A stretch of DNA of 64,000 nucleotides from RFPI01 sp964470195 (GTDB lineage: Bacteria; Pseudomonadota; Gammaproteobacteria; Burkholderiales; Methylophilaceae): NCBI GenBank assembly GCA_964470195.1, contig CAYYBG010000002.1, positions 34,413-98,412 of the forward strand. The letters run 5' to 3'. Of this stretch, positions 9,057 through 17,328 are shown piece by piece (position 1 is the first letter of the stretch; each line of letters starts with the position of its first letter). Below the pieces are notes generated by a model, which did no database searches, had not been told where the DNA came from, and saw only the letters and a list, made by a program, of their open reading frames with translations. Position numbers and translations under genes: made by a program.

Positions 9057-9082
9057 AAAAAGCCGCTTTATAGCGGCTTTTT
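9057..9082. terminator. Bidirectional rho-independent terminator
   Basis: Perfect stem AGCCGCT / AGCGGCT with a four-base loop, A-run on the left and T-run on the right. It can end the CBS-domain transcript and, from the other side, trhP. Confidence 0.9.
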
Positions 9083-9091
9083 TGCTCTATA

Positions 9092-10438
9092 TTAAAGATA
9101 GCGTGCCAACATGACATTATTCACTGGCACTTTCGGCATAGGTACTCGCACTGTAATACCGCTACCTGGTGCTTCTGTTAATGGCTCACCTTTTTTACTA
9201 AACATCGCTTCAACGACAATATCTTGATTACCTCGAGGGTGGACGATTTCTAATTTATCCCCAACGCAGAAGCGATTTCGCACCGATACCTCTGCCCAAC
9301 CTTGTTGATCGTCATAGCTGACAATATCACCGACATATAAACTACGGTTGGATTTAGAAAATCCCTGTACATAATTCTGATGATCTTCGCTATGGTGACG
9401 CTCATAAAAACCATCGGTATAGCCACGATTAGCAAGACTCTCTAGCTCGCCTAACAAGCGCATATCAAAGGGACGTCCTGCTACAGCATCATCTATTGCT
9501 TGACGATAAGATTGACATGTTCTGGCAACATAGTAGCGCGACTTGGTTCTACCCTCGATTTTGAGTGAGTCCACCCCTATTTTTGCTAAACGTTCAACGT
9601 GCTCAATCGCACGCAAGTCTTTACTGTTCATGATATAAGTACCATGCTCATCTTCGAGTATCGGCATTAACTCACCCGGACGACCTTTTTCCTCTATCAG
9701 ATATACTTTATCTGCAGAAGGATGGCGCTGAATACTGCCACAACTTGATAGATTCGATTTTTCCATTTCTGCACGGAAATCAAATTCTTGTAAACGAATC
9801 ACGCCTGCAGCATCTTCTTCAGCGTCATGGACTTTATAGTCCCAGCGACAGCTATTCGTACACGTCCCTTGATTGGGATCACGATGATTGAAGTAGCCAG
9901 ATAGTAAACAACGTCCAGAGTAGGCAATACATAAGGCACCATGGACAAAAACTTCTAATTCCATGTCGGGGCACATTTGACGAATTTCTTCAATTTCGTC
10001 GATAGATAATTCTCGCGACAAAATCACTCGGGTCAAACCAAGTGACTGCCAAAACTTCACGCCAGCATAATTCACAGTATTCGCTTGAACAGAGAGATGG
10101 ATATCTATTTCTGGCCATTTCTCACGTACCATCATAATAAGACCAGGATCAGCCATGATTAATGCATCTGGCTTCATGGCAATGACCGGTTCCATATCCG
10201 CTAAATAGGTTTTAATTTTGGCGTTATGAGGAAGAATATTACTAGCAACAAAGAATTTTTTTCCCCGTGCATGCGCCTCTTGTATACCTAGCTCAATATT
10301 GGCCATCGAGAAATCATTATTTCTCGCCCGCAAACTGTAACGAGGCTGACCTGCATAAACTGCATCTGCGCCAAAATCAAATGCCGTTCGCATTCGATCT
10401 AAGTCACCTGCTGGAGCAAGTAATTCTGGGATTTTCAT
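9092..10438 (-). CDS. trhP: U32-family tRNA hydroxylation protein TrhP (YegQ)
   Basis: Prephenate-dependent tRNA 5-hydroxyuridine formation protein of peptidase family U32. Seen: 448 aa, N-terminal MKIPELLAPAGDLDRMRTAF, the U32 signature region VFVHGALCIAYSGRCLLSGYF, a cysteine cluster NQGTCTNSCRWDY that may hold an Fe-S cluster, and a C-terminal beta-barrel. Length and cysteines match YegQ better than the shorter UbiU/UbiV or RlhA. Followed upstream by yjbQ on the same strand. Confidence 0.9.
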   Translation of the reverse strand: MKIPELLAPAGDLDRMRTAFDFGADAVYAGQPRYSLRARNNDFSMANIELGIQEAHARGKKFFVASNILPHNAKIKTYLADMEPVIAMKPDALIMADPGLIMMVREKWPEIDIHLSVQANTVNYAGVKFWQSLGLTRVILSRELSIDEIEEIRQMCPDMELEVFVHGALCIAYSGRCLLSGYFNHRDPNQGTCTNSCRWDYKVHDAEEDAAGVIRLQEFDFRAEMEKSNLSSCGSIQRHPSADKVYLIEEKGRPGELMPILEDEHGTYIMNSKDLRAIEHVERLAKIGVDSLKIEGRTKSRYYVARTCQSYRQAIDDAVAGRPFDMRLLGELESLANRGYTDGFYERHHSEDHQNYVQGFSKSNRSLYVGDIVSYDDQQGWAEVSVRNRFCVGDKLEIVHPRGNQDIVVEAMFSKKGEPLTEAPGSGITVRVPMPKVPVNNVMLARYL

Positions 10439-10470
10439 GGTTTCACACTCTCTCTAAAGTTTTAATGGTG

Positions 10471-10890
10471 TTATTCACCAATAATTTTAACTAATACTCG
10501 TTTTTTTCGGCGACCATCAAATTCGCCATAGAAGATTTGTTCCCAAGGACCAAAGTCTAAACGCCCCTCAGTGACTGCCACCACCACTTCTCTTCCCATC
10601 ACTTGACGCTTGATATGAGCGTCAGCATTATCTTCGCCAGTATCATTATGTCGATAATCGGCAACTGGCTCATGTGGCGCAAGTCTTTCCAACCATAATT
10701 TATAATCATGATGTAGACCACGCTCATCATCATTAATAAATACACTGGCCGTGATATGCATGGCATTCACTAACACTAAGCCTTCCTTAATCCCGCTTTC
10801 ACGCAGGCATTGGTTTATATCCCCCGTGATATTGACAAAGTCCATACGGGCTGGGACGTTGAACCATAACTCTTTTCTATAACTTTTCAT
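10471..10890 (-). CDS. yjbQ: YjbQ family protein (UPF0047)
   Basis: Small conserved enzyme family that shows weak thiamine-phosphate synthase activity in E. coli; its main role is unclear. Seen: 139 aa with the family motifs LVNAMHITASVFINDDE, ADYRHNDTGEDNADAHIKR (His/Asp cluster) and LDFGPWEQIFYGEFDG near the end. ATG at 10890 is six bases after AGGA; the ATG at 10896 would touch the Shine-Dalgarno, so the shorter form is chosen. 32 bases before trhP. Confidence 0.9.
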   Translation of the reverse strand: MKSYRKELWFNVPARMDFVNITGDINQCLRESGIKEGLVLVNAMHITASVFINDDERGLHHDYKLWLERLAPHEPVADYRHNDTGEDNADAHIKRQVMGREVVVAVTEGRLDFGPWEQIFYGEFDGRRKKRVLVKIIGE

Positions 10891-10913
10891 GACCATTCCT
10901 TTTTATCGATTTG

Positions 10914-10935
10914 TCACCAAGTTGCAACCTGGTGA
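10914..10935. repeat. 22-base imperfect palindrome, operator candidate
   Basis: TCACCA-A-GTTGCAAC-C-TGGTGA: a perfect inner palindrome GTTGCAAC flanked by perfect 6-base outer arms, with one mismatched pair between. It lies 23 bases upstream of the yjbQ start, between yjbQ and the 53-aa ORF, a place where a dimeric repressor for either gene could sit. No protein is assigned. Confidence 0.5.
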
Positions 10936-10975
10936 ATATACTATTTGCAATGTTTGGGAATTTTTTTAACTAAAA

Positions 10976-11016
10976 GTTCTCAAATGCAGAACCAAAACAA
11001 AATTTTGGTTTTTTTA
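10976..11016 (+). promoter_or_regulatory. Overlapping hairpins, attenuator-like leader
   Basis: Hairpin 1 is GTTCT-7 nt-AGAAC (10976-10992). Hairpin 2 is AACCAAAA-5 nt-TTTTGGTT (10990-11010) followed by a run of Ts, i.e. terminator-shaped. They share three bases, so they cannot form fully together. A second CCAAAA copy (11030-11035) just before the AGGA of the small ORF could also pair with TTTTGG. Only the base pairing is seen; regulation is inference. Confidence 0.4.
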
Positions 11017-11047
11017 TTGGTTTTATCTCCCAAAAGGACAAAAGTTT

Positions 11048-11209
11048 ATGCAAACAAATTCATCTCATGTATCGACCGAGCAAGTCAGCGAAGTCAGTAC
11101 CAATCAAAACAACAGTGAAATTACTGTACAAGCACAAAACCCATCAAACACTGTACAAGACCGTCGTCAGTTAGTGCAAAACATCCATGCATTAGGTGAT
11201 TGTGTTTGA
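11048..11209 (+). CDS. Small hydrophilic 53-aa ORF
   Basis: Not recognised. Encodes 53 residues, rich in Gln, Asn, Ser, Thr and Val, no membrane segment, ending in GDCV with a single Cys. AGGA lies nine bases before the ATG, and an attenuator-like leader precedes it. The stop codon ends one base before the convergent lipoprotein gene's stop, so the two genes abut exactly. The good ribosome site and leader favour a real gene; the low-complexity composition argues for caution. Confidence 0.5.
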   Translation: MQTNSSHVSTEQVSEVSTNQNNSEITVQAQNPSNTVQDRRQLVQNIHALGDCV

Positions 11210-11611
11210 TTATTTTAGCGGGACAATTTGACAGTTGCTATAAGCCGTATCTGCTGGCATAGTCAGTTGAGTGTTGTCTTTCAACAAAGATAACTTAATA
11301 CCTTCTGTCGCATATTCGCTTTGACCAGTTTTTCCAAGAGCGATTTCGCGCTCTTTGGTCATTAGCCAGACTTTGTCGCCTTTGTCCAAATATCTGATAA
11401 AAAACTTTTTACCTTTTTCACATCGATATTCAATTGAGTTGGCAGGATGATAAGTGCGTACTTGTTCACTATTTGATCCATCATCAAATGGCCACAGATC
11501 GACATTTTTTACTTTGCTAAGTGCGTTATCCATGGTGCTACAACTACTCAATAGCAAGGTTAGACAGACAGACAAAATAGATTGGAGATTGCAAAAAAAA
11601 TGTTTATTCAT
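11210..11611 (-). CDS. MliC-like lipoprotein, putative lysozyme inhibitor
   Basis: Predicted outer-membrane or periplasmic lipoprotein, 133 aa, with lipobox LLLSSC near residue 24. The C-terminal half (YRCEKGKKFFIRY ... YSNCQIV) has the paired cysteines and beta-rich layout of the membrane-bound lysozyme inhibitor MliC/C-type family, but the usual SGARY and KGDEA motifs are poorly kept (SEYATEG, LLKDNTQ). The family call is moderate. Between these, residues 25-60 form a linker. Confidence 0.6.
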   Translation of the reverse strand: MNKHFFCNLQSILSVCLTLLLSSCSTMDNALSKVKNVDLWPFDDGSNSEQVRTYHPANSIEYRCEKGKKFFIRYLDKGDKVWLMTKEREIALGKTGQSEYATEGIKLSLLKDNTQLTMPADTAYSNCQIVPLK

Positions 11612-11708
11612 ATTAGCGCCTAATCAATCGATGCATTGTTCCCGAATTTAATCATGATTCAACAGGTCGCATTATCGCAAAAATAGTATGATTTGGGGGT
11701 AAAGCGCA

Positions 11709-12872
11709 TTAGCCTTGCCATTCTCGTCCATAACCAAAAAAACCTATCAAACCGCGCAGTAAGCCATAAACCAGCCAAGAGAGTAAGCGTCTTGACAGAT
11801 TCCCTCTAATCCAAGAGGGAGAATTGACTTGATGAGCACCATCACGGATAGACTGCAGCAAACTCTGCCTAAGCTCCTCAGCAAAGATTGCATCGTGCAC
11901 CACTACATTGGCCTCTCTGGCCAGCATCAGGCTAAATGGGTCAATATTTGATGATCCAACCGTAGCCCATTGACCGTCTATGACTGCTACTTTGCTATGC
12001 ATAAAACTGCGTTTATATTCAAAAATCTGAATGCCATGACGCAAAAATGCTGCATAAAAAGCATGCGTGGCGACGCGTATCCAATACTCAATTCGCCCTT
12101 GCAATAACAGCGTTACTTTAACTCCACGACTGCTGGCATCAACCAGTGCATTACGCATACGCCAGCCCGGAAAAAAATAGGCATTTGCAATAATAATTTC
12201 CTGCTTGGCAGCGTTGATCGCTTTTAGATAAGCCTGTTCAATATCACGTCTGTGTAATACATTGTCTCGTAATACTAACGCTGACTTAATTTTTCTCAAT
12301 CCATCAGCCAACTTGATGCTTGGTCGAATGAAGTGTTGAGGAATCTGGCCTGACTGAAACCAAGACAATCGTCGCCATAATCGATGCACACTTTGAGTGA
12401 GTGGAATCAACATAGAGCCTTGGACCTGAACTGCGTAATCCACCCTTGGCGTTGCATTATCGGGTACATTGAAATCGTCGATAATATTAATACCACCTAC
12501 AAATCCAACCGTGCCATCTATCACAACCACCTTACGATGTTGTCGGCGCAAGCGATTTTTGCTGAAATAATTAAATCGTCTGACTGGACGGTAAAACATC
12601 ACTTGAATGTTGGATTGACGTAAATCATGCACAAACTCATCAGGCAATCGTTGACTGCCCAATCCATCTAATAACAAATAGACCGCTACTCCACGGCTTG
12701 CAACTTGTTTTAGTGCATGGGCAATACGTCTGCCAGTTTCGTCATCCTCAAAAATATAAGTTTGCAAATATATCTCATGTTGGGCGCCTAATATTGCTTG
12801 CTCTAAAGCAGGAAAGTACTGCAAACCGTTTTTCAGAAGTCTGACATGATTATTTTTTTGGAATCTCAACAT
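11709..12872 (-). CDS. clsB: Cardiolipin synthase B-like phospholipase D family protein
   Basis: Membrane-associated transferase that makes cardiolipin from phosphatidylglycerol and another phospholipid. Seen: 387 aa with two HKD motifs, HRKVVVIDGTVGFVGGIN (near residue 112) and HSKVAVIDGQWATVGSSNID (near residue 290), as required for PLD catalysis. No N-terminal membrane helices, which fits ClsB rather than ClsA; a weakly hydrophobic C-terminus may associate with the membrane. Monocistronic in appearance. Confidence 0.88.
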   Translation of the reverse strand: MLRFQKNNHVRLLKNGLQYFPALEQAILGAQHEIYLQTYIFEDDETGRRIAHALKQVASRGVAVYLLLDGLGSQRLPDEFVHDLRQSNIQVMFYRPVRRFNYFSKNRLRRQHRKVVVIDGTVGFVGGINIIDDFNVPDNATPRVDYAVQVQGSMLIPLTQSVHRLWRRLSWFQSGQIPQHFIRPSIKLADGLRKIKSALVLRDNVLHRRDIEQAYLKAINAAKQEIIIANAYFFPGWRMRNALVDASSRGVKVTLLLQGRIEYWIRVATHAFYAAFLRHGIQIFEYKRSFMHSKVAVIDGQWATVGSSNIDPFSLMLAREANVVVHDAIFAEELRQSLLQSIRDGAHQVNSPSWIRGNLSRRLLSWLVYGLLRGLIGFFGYGREWQG

Positions 12873-12919
12873 CTACTATCAATCTAGGCTTAATGCAATA
12901 TCGACAATAGCGGAGAATT

Positions 12920-14017
12920 TTATGAAACAGCCAGCATGCGATCCAAAGTAAGCTTTGCTAATTCAGCTTCATTGGCAGGTACTTTGATTTGATTAACCAC
13001 ATGCCCATCAGCCAAGTTTTCCAGAGTCCAAGCAAGATGCTGAGGGTCGATACGCGCCATAGTGGAACATTCACAAACCACATGTGACATAAATTGCACT
13101 AATTTGTCATGCACTTGCATTTGCGCTGCTAAACGATTGACCAAATTGAGCTCAGTTCCCACTAGCCATTGTGTTCCAGCCTCGGCCTCTTGTACTGTTT
13201 TCAAGATATATTCAGTGGATCCAACATAATCTGAGTGCAAACAAACTTCAAACGGACATTCTGGATGGGAAATTACTTTACCTTGCGGATACTGCTCGCG
13301 AAAGCGCGTAATATTTTGCTCACGGAACATTTGATGTACCGCACAATGCCCCTTCCACAATAATATTTTGGCTTGTTTGATTTGTGCTTCGCTCAAACCA
13401 CCCATAGGCAAATCTGGATCCCAGACTGGCATTTGTTCAAGTGGAATGCCCATCTTATATCCACTCCAGCGACCAAGGTTTTGATCAGGAAAAAATAAAA
13501 CTTTCTCACGTTGTTGAAACGCCCACTCGAGTATGTTTGGTGCATTGGTTGATGTACAAACAATCCCACCATGTTCACCACAAAATGCCTTTAAATCTGC
13601 TGCAGAGTTAATATAAGTGACAGGGGTGATGCTGGCATCGAAATCTAGCACTTTACTGAGTTCGCGACGACTACGCTCCACTTTGGCTAGGTTTGCCATA
13701 TCTGCCATAGAGCAACCCGCAGAAAGATCAGGAAGAATGGCAATTTGTTCAGGACGAGACAAAATATCCGCCACTTCAGCCATAAAGTGCACACCTAAAA
13801 ATACAATAAACTCGGCATCGGTTTGCCCCGCATAACGCGAGAGTTTTAGCGAATCGCCGGTGTAATCAGCGTGGCGGTATACGCTTTCATGTTGATAGTG
13901 ATGACCTAAAATCACTACTCTTTTACCCAGTTTTTGTTTTGCCGCAAGAATACGTGCTTGAAGGTCCTCTTGCTTAGATTGCAGATATGGTTCGAATTTT
14001 ATAGCAGCTTGTTGCAT
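12920..14017 (-). CDS. nadA: Quinolinate synthase NadA
   Basis: [4Fe-4S] enzyme that condenses iminoaspartate with dihydroxyacetone phosphate to quinolinate in NAD biosynthesis. Seen: 365 aa, RVVILGHHYQ motif, DLSAGCSMADMA and GGIVCTSTNAPN with cluster cysteines, HPECPFEVC, and the C-terminal VVCECSTMARI. All expected cysteines are present. nadB and nadC are not in the window. 13 bases after nudB on the same strand. Confidence 0.95.
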   Translation of the reverse strand: MQQAAIKFEPYLQSKQEDLQARILAAKQKLGKRVVILGHHYQHESVYRHADYTGDSLKLSRYAGQTDAEFIVFLGVHFMAEVADILSRPEQIAILPDLSAGCSMADMANLAKVERSRRELSKVLDFDASITPVTYINSAADLKAFCGEHGGIVCTSTNAPNILEWAFQQREKVLFFPDQNLGRWSGYKMGIPLEQMPVWDPDLPMGGLSEAQIKQAKILLWKGHCAVHQMFREQNITRFREQYPQGKVISHPECPFEVCLHSDYVGSTEYILKTVQEAEAGTQWLVGTELNLVNRLAAQMQVHDKLVQFMSHVVCECSTMARIDPQHLAWTLENLADGHVVNQIKVPANEAELAKLTLDRMLAVS

Positions 14018-14030
14018 ATTGATGAAACAC

Positions 14031-14489
14031 CTATAGACTTAATTGATGCATTTCTCCCAGCTTACGCAGGGCCTCTACATTGGTCCATGAGAATACTCGC
14101 TTTGCCGCTTCACGCCAATCTACCCAGGCATAAGCAATATGTTCACTTGGCGCAAGTTTGACCGCAACTGGGCCAGGTAATTCCAAAGCAAATACATGCT
14201 CAACGTTATGAGTGACGCCTGGTGCATAACGATGGCGCCAGTGCGGATAAATTTCGTAAGTTTGACTAAAATGCCAGTCTTGCAGCTGATAATGTTGCGC
14301 GTCTATTCCAGTTTCTTCCATTAATTCACGCGCGGCGGTGGCAAGCAAATCTGCATCTTCACTCTCGATACTACCTGTCACCGATTGCCAAAATCCTGGC
14401 TTATCCGCTCTCTCAATCAATAACACTTCAAGTTGCTGAGTGTAAACCAGCACCAAGACTGAAATCGGTGTTTTATAAGAGATATTCAG
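14031..14489 (-). CDS. nudB: Dihydroneopterin triphosphate diphosphatase NudB
   Basis: Nudix hydrolase that removes pyrophosphate from dihydroneopterin triphosphate in folate synthesis. Seen: FWQSVTGSIE and the Nudix box ending AARELMEETGID. The family's conserved start (YKxPxSVLVxxY) is encoded upstream of the first TTG/GTG (14456), so translation must begin earlier. The frame is open from the aspS TAG (14493-14495); the only near-cognate start before YKTPIS is CTG at 14489, with GGGA upstream. Start codon is therefore uncertain. Fourth gene of fmdB-DUF502-aspS-nudB. Confidence 0.85.
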   Translation of the reverse strand: MNISYKTPISVLVLVYTQQLEVLLIERADKPGFWQSVTGSIESEDADLLATAARELMEETGIDAQHYQLQDWHFSQTYEIYPHWRHRYAPGVTHNVEHVFALELPGPVAVKLAPSEHIAYAWVDWREAAKRVFSWTNVEALRKLGEMHQLSL

Positions 14490-14492
14490 AAA

Positions 14493-16283
14493 CTATGTTC
14501 CCGAGACATTTTGTTGACGCACACGGATATGTAATTCGCGTAATTGCTTTTCATCCACTTCATTCGGTGCGTTAGTAAGTAGGCATTGGGCGCGCTGTGT
14601 TTTAGGGAAGGCAATCACATCACGAATAGACTCTGCACCCGCCATCAAAGTCACCAAGCGATCCAATCCAAACGCCAAACCACCGTGAGGTGGCGCACCA
14701 TATTGTAAAGCTTCGAGCAAGAAACCAAATTTTTCCTGAGCCTCTTCTGGGCTAATTTTCAATGCATCAAATACTTTTGATTGTACCTGCTGATCATGAA
14801 TACGAACTGAGCCACCACCTACTTCCCAGCCGTTGAGAACCATATCGTAGGCTTTCGACAAACAAGCACTTGGATTGCTTACCAACAGGTCTTCGTGACC
14901 ATCTTTTGGCGAGGTAAATGGATGATGCAAAGCTACCCAACGATCAGCCTCCTCATCATGTTCAAACATAGGGAAGTCTACTACCCATAATGGCGCCCAA
15001 GCACGTCCATCAACATGGGCTTTTTCATGGCCAACTTTAACGCGTAAAGCACCTAGGGCTTCATTTACCACTTTAGCCTTGTCCGCGCCAAAGAATACCA
15101 AGTCGCCGTTTTGAGCACCGGTACGCTCTATGATTGCTTTCAAAGCTAACTCATGAATATTTTTCACAATAGGGCTTTGCAAGCCCTCTTCACTCAACTT
15201 CGTCTTGTCATTGATTTTGATATAAGCCAAGCCTTTAGCACCATAGATTTTGACAAACTCTGTGTAAGCATCAATTTCTGAGCGACTAATCTCTGCACCA
15301 TTCGGGACGCGTAATGCGGCCACTCGTCCACCTTGCATATTGGCAGCTCCCGAGAATACCTTAAAATCAACATCCTTCATCACATCGGTAAGCTCAGTGA
15401 TTTCAAGTGTGACACGCATGTCTGGCTTATCAGAACCATACTTGTTCATTGCCTCAGCATAGCTAATTCTTGGAAACTCAGACGGCAAATCAATATCTTG
15501 AACTTGCTTGAACATCTGACGAATCATCTGTTCGACAATCTGCATAATTTCTTCTTCGTTTAGGAACGAAGTTTCAATATCCACTTGGGTAAATTCAGGT
15601 TGACGATCGGCACGTAAATCCTCATCACGGAAACATTTAGTAATTTGGAAATAACGGTCGAAACCTGACACCATCAGTAACTGTTTGAATAACTGTGGCG
15701 ATTGCGGCAAAGCAAAGAACATCCCATGATGAACGCGACTGGGAACCAAATAATCACGCGCACCTTCTGGAGTGCTACGCGTTAACATAGGGGTTTCTAC
15801 TTCGATAAAGCCATGTTGGTCTAGGTAATCACGTAATGTTTTGGCCACACGATAACGCAACATCAAATTCTTTTGCATGGCAGGACGACGTAAATCTATA
15901 TAGCGATGTTGCAAACGCACGGCTTCGCTTAGATTGTCATCATCTAACATAAAAGGTGGTGTCAAGGATGGATTCAATACCTCAATTTCTGTCGCCAACA
16001 TTTCTACTTCGCCAGTAGGAATGTTGCTATTCACTGTGCCCTCTGGACGCGCACGTACTTTGCACACGACGCGCAAGACAAATTCATTACGCACCGTTTC
16101 AGCGATACTGAATGCTTGAGGCGTATCGGGGTCAATCACAATCTGCGCCATGCCCTCACGGTCTCGCAAATCAATAAAGATTACGCCTCCGTGGTCACGG
16201 CGGCGATGTGCCCATCCGCAAAGAGTCACTGTTTGTCCAATGTGGTCGCGGTTCAAGTGACCGCAATAATGTGTTCGCATCAT
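14493..16283 (-). CDS. aspS: Aspartyl-tRNA synthetase
   Basis: Class II aminoacyl-tRNA synthetase, 596 aa (or 595 from the second ATG). Seen: N-terminal OB-fold (LCGWAHRRRDHGGVIFIDLRD), motif 2 region FRDEDLRADRQPEFTQ, a bacterial GAD insertion domain in the middle, and motif 3 GLAFGLDRLV. Bacterial-type length. The sequence does not tell whether it also charges tRNA-Asn. The TAG stop is followed in the same frame by nudB. Confidence 0.97.
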   Translation of the reverse strand: MMRTHYCGHLNRDHIGQTVTLCGWAHRRRDHGGVIFIDLRDREGMAQIVIDPDTPQAFSIAETVRNEFVLRVVCKVRARPEGTVNSNIPTGEVEMLATEIEVLNPSLTPPFMLDDDNLSEAVRLQHRYIDLRRPAMQKNLMLRYRVAKTLRDYLDQHGFIEVETPMLTRSTPEGARDYLVPSRVHHGMFFALPQSPQLFKQLLMVSGFDRYFQITKCFRDEDLRADRQPEFTQVDIETSFLNEEEIMQIVEQMIRQMFKQVQDIDLPSEFPRISYAEAMNKYGSDKPDMRVTLEITELTDVMKDVDFKVFSGAANMQGGRVAALRVPNGAEISRSEIDAYTEFVKIYGAKGLAYIKINDKTKLSEEGLQSPIVKNIHELALKAIIERTGAQNGDLVFFGADKAKVVNEALGALRVKVGHEKAHVDGRAWAPLWVVDFPMFEHDEEADRWVALHHPFTSPKDGHEDLLVSNPSACLSKAYDMVLNGWEVGGGSVRIHDQQVQSKVFDALKISPEEAQEKFGFLLEALQYGAPPHGGLAFGLDRLVTLMAGAESIRDVIAFPKTQRAQCLLTNAPNEVDEKQLRELHIRVRQQNVSGT

Positions 16284-16316
16284 ATTTGAGTTATCGTTTT
16301 AAAAAAGGTTAAAAAA

Positions 16317-16943
16317 TTAGGCGTCCGCCGTATCATCCATAGGTAGTGCAGGTTCAGGCACCAAAGGGTGTTTAGGAGCAACAACTCCCATAGAAATAAT
16401 GTATTTCAATGCTTCATCGACAGACATATCAAGCTCAATCACCTCATTCTTGTGCATCATCAAGAAAAAACCAGAGGTTGGATTAGGGGTTGTAGGCACA
16501 TAAACACTGATGTAATCGCCTTTCAGATGATTAGCGACGTCACCTCCTGGACGACCTGTCATAAATGCAATCGTCCAACTGCCTTGACGGGGATATTGAA
16601 TCAATAGAGCTTTTCTAAATGCATTTCCAGAATCAGAAAACAAAGTATCAGAAACTTGCTTGACACTCGAATAAATAGACTTGACCACTGGGAGCCGCTC
16701 TAAAAATGCTTCCCACAGTAAAAGGAGACGACGACCGAAAAAGTTACTTGCAATCACACCAGTGATAAATACAATCGCCAGCGTAAGCAAGGCGCCTATG
16801 CCAGGAATGGTAATTTCCTCGCGCCAAGCAGGTGGAAGAAGCAATAAGCTCTTATCCATAATACCTATCAGCGCACTAATCACCCATACGGTGATTAACA
16901 GTGGGACAAGCACCAACAAGCCAGTAATAAAATTTTTCTTCAT
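16317..16943 (-). CDS. DUF502 family membrane protein
   Basis: Conserved inner-membrane protein of unknown function, 208 aa. Seen: N-terminal FITGLLVLVPLLITVWV helix, a second helix around residues 50-68, and family motifs LPVVKSIYSSVKQ and FMTGRPGG. Proline-rich acidic C-terminus. Lies between fmdB and aspS, a conserved arrangement in betaproteobacteria, and is probably co-transcribed with them. Confidence 0.9.
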   Translation of the reverse strand: MKKNFITGLLVLVPLLITVWVISALIGIMDKSLLLLPPAWREEITIPGIGALLTLAIVFITGVIASNFFGRRLLLLWEAFLERLPVVKSIYSSVKQVSDTLFSDSGNAFRKALLIQYPRQGSWTIAFMTGRPGGDVANHLKGDYISVYVPTTPNPTSGFFLMMHKNEVIELDMSVDEALKYIISMGVVAPKHPLVPEPALPMDDTADA

Positions 16944-16956
16944 CGTTTACTCAAAG

Positions 16957-17208
16957 TTAGTGGCAGGCACAGCCTGAACCACAGGCAGGCGCCTCAGCCT
17001 GATTTGGTTGTTGTTTTGATTGCTTACTACCCTTAAAATCGGTTGCATACCAGCCTGTGCCATTTAACTGAAAGCTGGGTGCAGAAAGTTGTTTAGTAAA
17101 AGTATTCTGCTGGCATTGTGGGCAATCAGTGATACTTGGCTCACTCACCTTTCGCATCACCTCTTGTTTAAAACCACAATGGCTACATTGATAGTCATAA
17201 ATCGGCAT
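16957..17208 (-). CDS. FmdB-family zinc ribbon protein
   Basis: Small zinc-ribbon protein, 83 aa. Seen: MPIYDYQCSHCGFKQEV and CPQCQQNTFTKQLSAPSFQLNGTGWYATDF, i.e. two CxxC pairs as in the FmdB regulatory family, plus a Cys-rich tail (ACGSGCACH) that could bind another metal. The frame is open upstream to 17325, but homologues begin at MPIYDYQC, and GGGG lies before the ATG at 17208. First gene of the aspS operon. Confidence 0.92.
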   Translation of the reverse strand: MPIYDYQCSHCGFKQEVMRKVSEPSITDCPQCQQNTFTKQLSAPSFQLNGTGWYATDFKGSKQSKQQPNQAEAPACGSGCACH

Positions 17209-17235
17209 GATGTACCCCAAAAAAGCAAAAGCCGG

Positions 17236-17264
17236 ATTATACCCGCAACACCCGCTTTGAAAAA
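17236..17264 (-). promoter_or_regulatory. Candidate sigma-70 promoter of the fmdB-aspS operon
   Basis: Perfect -10 TATAAT (17236-17241 on the minus strand) with a weak -35 TTTTTC 17 bases upstream, 28 bases before the fmdB start. Only the -10 is convincing. Confidence 0.45.
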
Positions 17265-17328
17265 GTAAAGACACACTGCAAATATTGCCTAAGCCGTTTG
17301 AATTCAAACAAGTTTTGACCATCATGGG

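Noticed and set aside
10911..10942. TTGTCA ... TATACT as promoter of the 53-aa ORF
   Set aside because: Spacer is 20 bases and the elements overlap the palindrome; not reliable.
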